Positions 60,021 to 64,000 of a DNA stretch of 64,000 nt are shown here, piece after piece. The first letter of the stretch is position 1. Each line of letters opens with the position of its first letter. Position numbers and translations under genes: made by a program. The DNA is taken from positions 12,806,960-12,870,959 of the forward strand of contig OX637409.1 of assembly GCA_951799425.1 (NCBI GenBank). The letters are read 5' to 3'. Source of the stretch: Ilex aquifolium. Taxonomy: Eukaryota; Streptophyta; Magnoliopsida; Aquifoliales; Aquifoliaceae. The notes under the pieces were generated by a model. It was not told the DNA's origin. It did not search any database and saw only the letters and a list, made by a program, of their open reading frames with translations.

Positions 60021-60291
60021 TCTCAGAAATTTTCAGATTTTTAAACTGCTTTACCCCATTTTCAATCTAGGTTTTCCTTCCCTCCAATGATATAAATGGA
60101 CTATAATGGAGTACAAATCCTGATATATTGGGTCTGGGTTGAACCCAACGAATAATTGAATTTAGTTATATTTATGAGTTATGATCCCAGCGAAGGGATG
60201 CTATCGCCGTGGTGTTGATTTGAGTGGCATCCACGGGTATTTCCGCGGGTTGATGGATGATCAACGGACCCCCGGATTTTGGGGCGTCACA

Positions 60292-61815
60292 CACTCCCAG
60301 TTCATATAAGGCTATATTGATGGAAAAGAGAAGATTGAATGCTTTGTCATTTTGTCTAACAAAAAATTGAGTGTTTGTTTAATGCTACAATAAATTTCTC
60401 TTCTCTCAAGTATGCTTCTCTCCTAGATAACATCTCATTCACATATGACAATATAACACATACAACATAGTAGAAAAGTTAAAATGGCAGCAACATTGAA
60501 TGTGTGAATGGCTATATTTGCTGAGTGCCTATATTTTTTCAAGTTTATTTTCCATTTGTTTAGGAGGAAACTAGGGAAAACATAATGCAAAGAGTGAATG
60601 GTTCAATCTTGACCATAAAAAATCTAGCGAGTATAATCAAGTTCTATCAAGTTTGTTCATGGCCCAAACCACTACGTAATATACCTAAAACCATTCATTG
60701 CAATATCTTTTTTCATTTTTTTATTACTGCTTCATTGTGATCTAATTTGAGTGGACTCAAAAAATTTTGGTTTCAATTCTTAGAAGCTCAGGGTAGGAAA
60801 ACAATTACCAAAGCAGTTGCAGCTAAATGACACAAGTTGAATAAGACCATTGAGTAAGTTTTGATACTTTTGAGATTCCTAATCTTGCTGTCGTTGGCAT
60901 TTTTCGGCCAAATCACCACCACAAAGTTTCATACATTTCAATGCAATGGAAAGAATGCAAATAATTCATTCAGTAGAGACTTTGTTTTTAAGCTTGTCAT
61001 TGATGTGTTGGGACTTAAGAATAGCTGATTGTGACTGAGTGTGAGCACCATCAAAGAGTACTTGCTAAGATCTTACTTCACCACATGTTGTATATTAACC
61101 CAATTGCTTGTTTTATGTTGATTTCGTTATATCTTTGAGTATATTTTTGGGTGCTGCGGACATGCTCTAATTTGGTTTAAATTGTTTTTGGCTTGAGTTG
61201 GAATCGAACTCAATGGGTCTAGGGCATGAATTTCTAAGACTTTGATTCTACAAATCAGTTTTAATTCTTTATGCAATATTTTCTTTTCTCTCTCTATGTT
61301 ACTGTGTTGTTGTCTTTGGTTAATGAAGATAATTCAATTTGTTATGACATTGTTCTGCGTGGGGGAATTCGATATAGTTTTATTGATAATTTCTTTTAAG
61401 AGCTTGTCATTTAAAATTAAGGTTGTTTGAGCATGCTTTTTTTTGTTATACTCTGCATTTATTTTTCATTGATTGAAGACTTGGTATATCTTTTAAACAT
61501 AGGACTACAATTGTTCTTCCTAATCTTAGTTTTAAATTATCGATCCTAAACTCAAGTATACTTTGATTAATTTCATGTCCATAAATTTGTTACATTGTTG
61601 TTTAATTTATTGACAACGTAATGAAACATCCAATTCTAATTACATTAAATATTAAAGACATAAAATGTCTATTAAAATTGAGTTGAATGTGACTCTTCCG
61701 AATCTTAAAATTTTCATTTTTGACTATAAACTCAATATTATCCATTATTTTAATTTTGTGAGTTTATTTGAGATATCTACATTTTTTTCACCTTTTATTT
61801 ATGTGCTTGATAATT
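60292..61815. other. Unassigned AT-rich sequence, possibly intronic
   Basis: Continues the sequence left of D5. T-rich with no recognised exon, LTR end or repeat. It ends at the family F LTR start at 61816. Confidence 0.4.
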
Positions 61816-62198
61816 TGTAAACCCCCACATTCTTATCGTTATATATAGTAACGTAATTATGTTTTTGAAATGCTAATATATATGCAATGATGTATGCATG
61901 AACTATGTAGATTGTAAGAGTAGAAATCAAAATGTTAGTTGAGGTAATAGGGTATGTTGTAGAATTTTGGAAGTATTCCGGAGTGAAATCACACGTTAGA
62001 GAGGATTTGGGTAAAAAGGATTTTGGACACTGCCTTAGTAATTTCACCATAAATTTTTATCCTGATGTCCATTTGATCTGAAATTTTTACATGAGATAAT
62101 AGACTTCCAGGTCTACAAAATAGTATTTCACGAAAATTTTCCAAATCAATTTCTAAATAGGCTAAAACTTCACTGTAAGTTTCAGAAAAAATAGGAAT

Positions 62199-62370
62199 TC
62201 CGTTCGAACGTGAATTGACGTTCGAACGTGAATTGACGTTCGAACGTGAATCGACGTTCGAACGTGAATAAAAGTTCGAACGAAAGTTCGTTCCAGTACT
62301 CTTTGTCTGATTGAAAAACAAAAGTACTGGGAGCAAGTGACGTTCGAACGCCAATGACGTTCGAACGTGA
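62199..62370 (+). promoter_or_regulatory. GACGTTCGAACGTG palindrome array in F3
   Basis: Seven TTCGAA palindromes. Four lie in an 18-bp tandem register (62200-62264), one is degenerate at 62273, and two lie at 62339 and 62357. They end about 50 bp before TATAAATA. The CAGTACT..AAAAGTACTGG words between them also occur in the ORF3 upstream region of element A (19074-19250). Confidence 0.87.
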
Positions 62371-62811
62371 TCAATGAAACAGAGTATCAGAATTACGTCG
62401 GTTGAGATATTTTCTTCCCCTATAAATACATAAGGGCGCCTCCTTTAGCCTCCATACACCATTTACAACCCTAGAAATCCTTGAGAAACAAGAAAGAAAG
62501 GGGGAAACACAAGATCAAAGAGGATTTGCACCTTGAAGTGGATCAAAATCTCAAGTTCTTCAAGAACTCTAAGGAAGAAGAAGGTAGGGGTTTTCTTCCA
62601 TTCTTGTTCATTGATGCTAGGGTGTTTATATACATATGTTTTGACTCTTAATCATATATATTTGTTATGGAATCCTTGTTTCTTGATGTTTTTGTAAATC
62701 TTACCATGTTATGATGGAAGTTATAGCTTGATAGTCATAAAACCTTTGTTCTTGACATCCAAACTCTAATTTTTCAAGAAGTATGGATTTTTCTTCTTGA
62801 TATTCATTTGT

Positions 62812-63090
62812 TCTTGATTTCAAGACTTGATATCCATTTGTTCTTGATTTCAAAACCTTATATTCATTTGTTCTTGATTTCAAGACTTGATATCCATTTG
62901 TTCTTGATTTCAAAACCTTATATTCATTTGTTCTTGATTTCAAGACTTGATATCCATTTGTTCTTGATTTCAAAACCTTATATTCATGTGTTCTTGATAT
63001 CAAAACTTGATATTCATTGGTTCTTGATATTCAAACTCGATATTCAATTGTTCTTGATATCAAAACTTGATATTCATTTGTTCTTGATTC
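62812..63090 (+). repeat. 60-bp minisatellite (two alternating 30-bp units) in F3
   Basis: Units TTCTTGATTTCAAGACTTGA.. and TTCTTGATTTCAAAACCTTA.. alternate three times as a 60-bp dimer, then degenerate. F1 and F2 carry only one or two such units at the same LTR position (e.g. 10011-10035). Open frames on both strands come from the repeat. Confidence 0.88.
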
Positions 63091-64000
63091 AAAAACTCTA
63101 GTGTTTTGGTTGGAACAATAAAATTATATCTTTTGATGATCTCTTGCTCATTTTTTTCTTGAGATGTTATATTGAGAAATACCCATGGAATTGGGGGTTT
63201 TTGAATTACTTGTGATATGAGAAAATGTTTGGTACTGCATCTCTGTATGGTTTGTTATGATGGACTTGAATTACCTTCGAGAGCTGCCGTAGAGTGTTAG
63301 AGGTTAGTCTATCCCAGTGGGGGTGAGATGGTTTCCTAACACTTGTAGTGAATTGTTGTTTGTGAGAGCAACCACTATTGTTCACGTAAGTTCGAGGATG
63401 AGGGATGGTATACCTTTCCTGGGAAGGATTCATCAATGCCGTGGGAGACGGTATACGCCATTCCTAAAGTGATTTGTGTGGTTATGATGGGTGAACGAGG
63501 TAGAATCGTCGTGTAGATTCATGGGAAGCAACCAACATATATGAGTGATACGACATACATGAGAATATGGGATGATGCTATTAAATGCTTAATTGATTTC
63601 TTCAACTCTTACATGTTTATTCCTTTCATTTACTTATGGCTATTGCGTTAAATTGAGATCGAATAAATTGTCACTGTTTTATTTCAAGTTATATATGATA
63701 TTTTGAAAAGTGAGACCGAACTGTTTTATATGTTTTCCAAACCTTGTTTGAGTTTGGAAGGATGTTGCTACAGAGCTTAGTGCTCACCCCCTACAAACAA
63801 TATTTATTCTCAGATTTCGGTTTAGATGAAGAACTTGGAGTTGATGAGCAGATAGCTTGGGAAGCGCAATTGGATGTAAGCGTGGATCCCGAGGGGAATA
63901 TCTAGAATTGTTATCTTTATGTCATAGACTAGGAGAGGTATTGTAATACAATGGATGAATGTTATTTTGTTTATTCCGCTGCAAGATTAAGTCTGATTTT

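Larger units (their letters stand above)
53785..60291 (-). mobile_element. Solo LTR D5 (family D), reverse, split by D4
   Basis: Minus-strand start TGTGACGCCCC at 60291 and end CCCGGGTTTTACA at 53785, with exact duplication CACTC (53780-53784, 60292-60296). Without D4 and one copy of its duplication it is 2456 bp. Confidence 0.95.
61816..64000 (+). mobile_element. LTR F3 (family F), truncated by the window end
   Basis: Starts TGTAAACCCCCACATTC, as F1 does. It has the family landmarks TTTGGAAGGATGTTGCTACAGAGCTTAGTGC split around 63755-63785 and a TATAAATA at 62421-62428. The left flank is TAATT. Whether it is a solo LTR or the 5' LTR of a full element cannot be seen. Confidence 0.85.

Noticed and set aside
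62701..63101. Regular direct repeats considered as a CRISPR-like or repeat-protein locus
   Set aside because: Units are contiguous with no unique spacers and lie in a plant LTR, so this is a minisatellite.

Overview
The window looks like gene-poor, repeat-saturated nuclear DNA of a flowering plant, probably a dicot. It is AT-rich and holds nested Ty3/gypsy LTR retrotransposons: Athila/Tat-like elements primed by tRNA-Asp and chromovirus-like elements primed by initiator tRNA-Met. One short exon is recognisable as host-like, an N-acetyl-gamma-glutamyl-phosphate reductase (AGPR) exon at 52983-53140. No prokaryotic feature, rRNA, tRNA or CRISPR array was seen. All retroelement genes carry stops or frameshifts.

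Layout. Three Athila/Tat-like elements are called A, B and C here. A (+, 6487-26044, target duplication ATCAC) has a 5' LTR, tRNA-Asp PBS, gag, pol, a small Cys-rich ORF, an extra gene (ORF3, 'putative plant transposon protein' type) with its own TATA box, a long noncoding 3' region and a truncated 3' LTR. It contains a truncated chromovirus (F1), which itself contains LTR E1, and a solo LTR (F2). B (+, 26045-39452) has LTR remnants, gag and pol. It is split by solo LTR E2, which carries solo LTR E3 in reverse, and by solo LTR D2. C (-, 39453-51872) keeps its 5' LTR, the last part of integrase, ORF3 and a 3' region. It is split by an almost pristine non-autonomous chromovirus derivative (41615-46829) and by solo LTR D3. 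To the left lie solo LTR D1 (65-2739) and unassigned AT-rich DNA. To the right are the AGPR exon, two nested solo LTRs in opposite orientation (D4 inside D5), and an LTR of family F that runs off the window.

Family names used here: D = LTR TGTGACGCC...TTTTACA; E = LTR TGATGAGTG...; F = chromoviral LTR TGTAACACC...GTGTTACA. Most insertions were dated relative to each other by finding exact 5-bp target duplications.

Most unusual signal. LTRs of all these families carry, often shortly upstream of a TATA box, a cluster of short CpG-centred palindromes. The position and flanks are conserved within a family while the palindrome itself differs between copies (cores TTCGAA, TCCGGA, ACCGGT). In elements A and C the same palindrome also lies upstream of the TATA box of the internal ORF3, matching that element's own LTR. 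This resembles a swappable cis-regulatory cassette, possibly read by an element-encoded DNA-binding protein.
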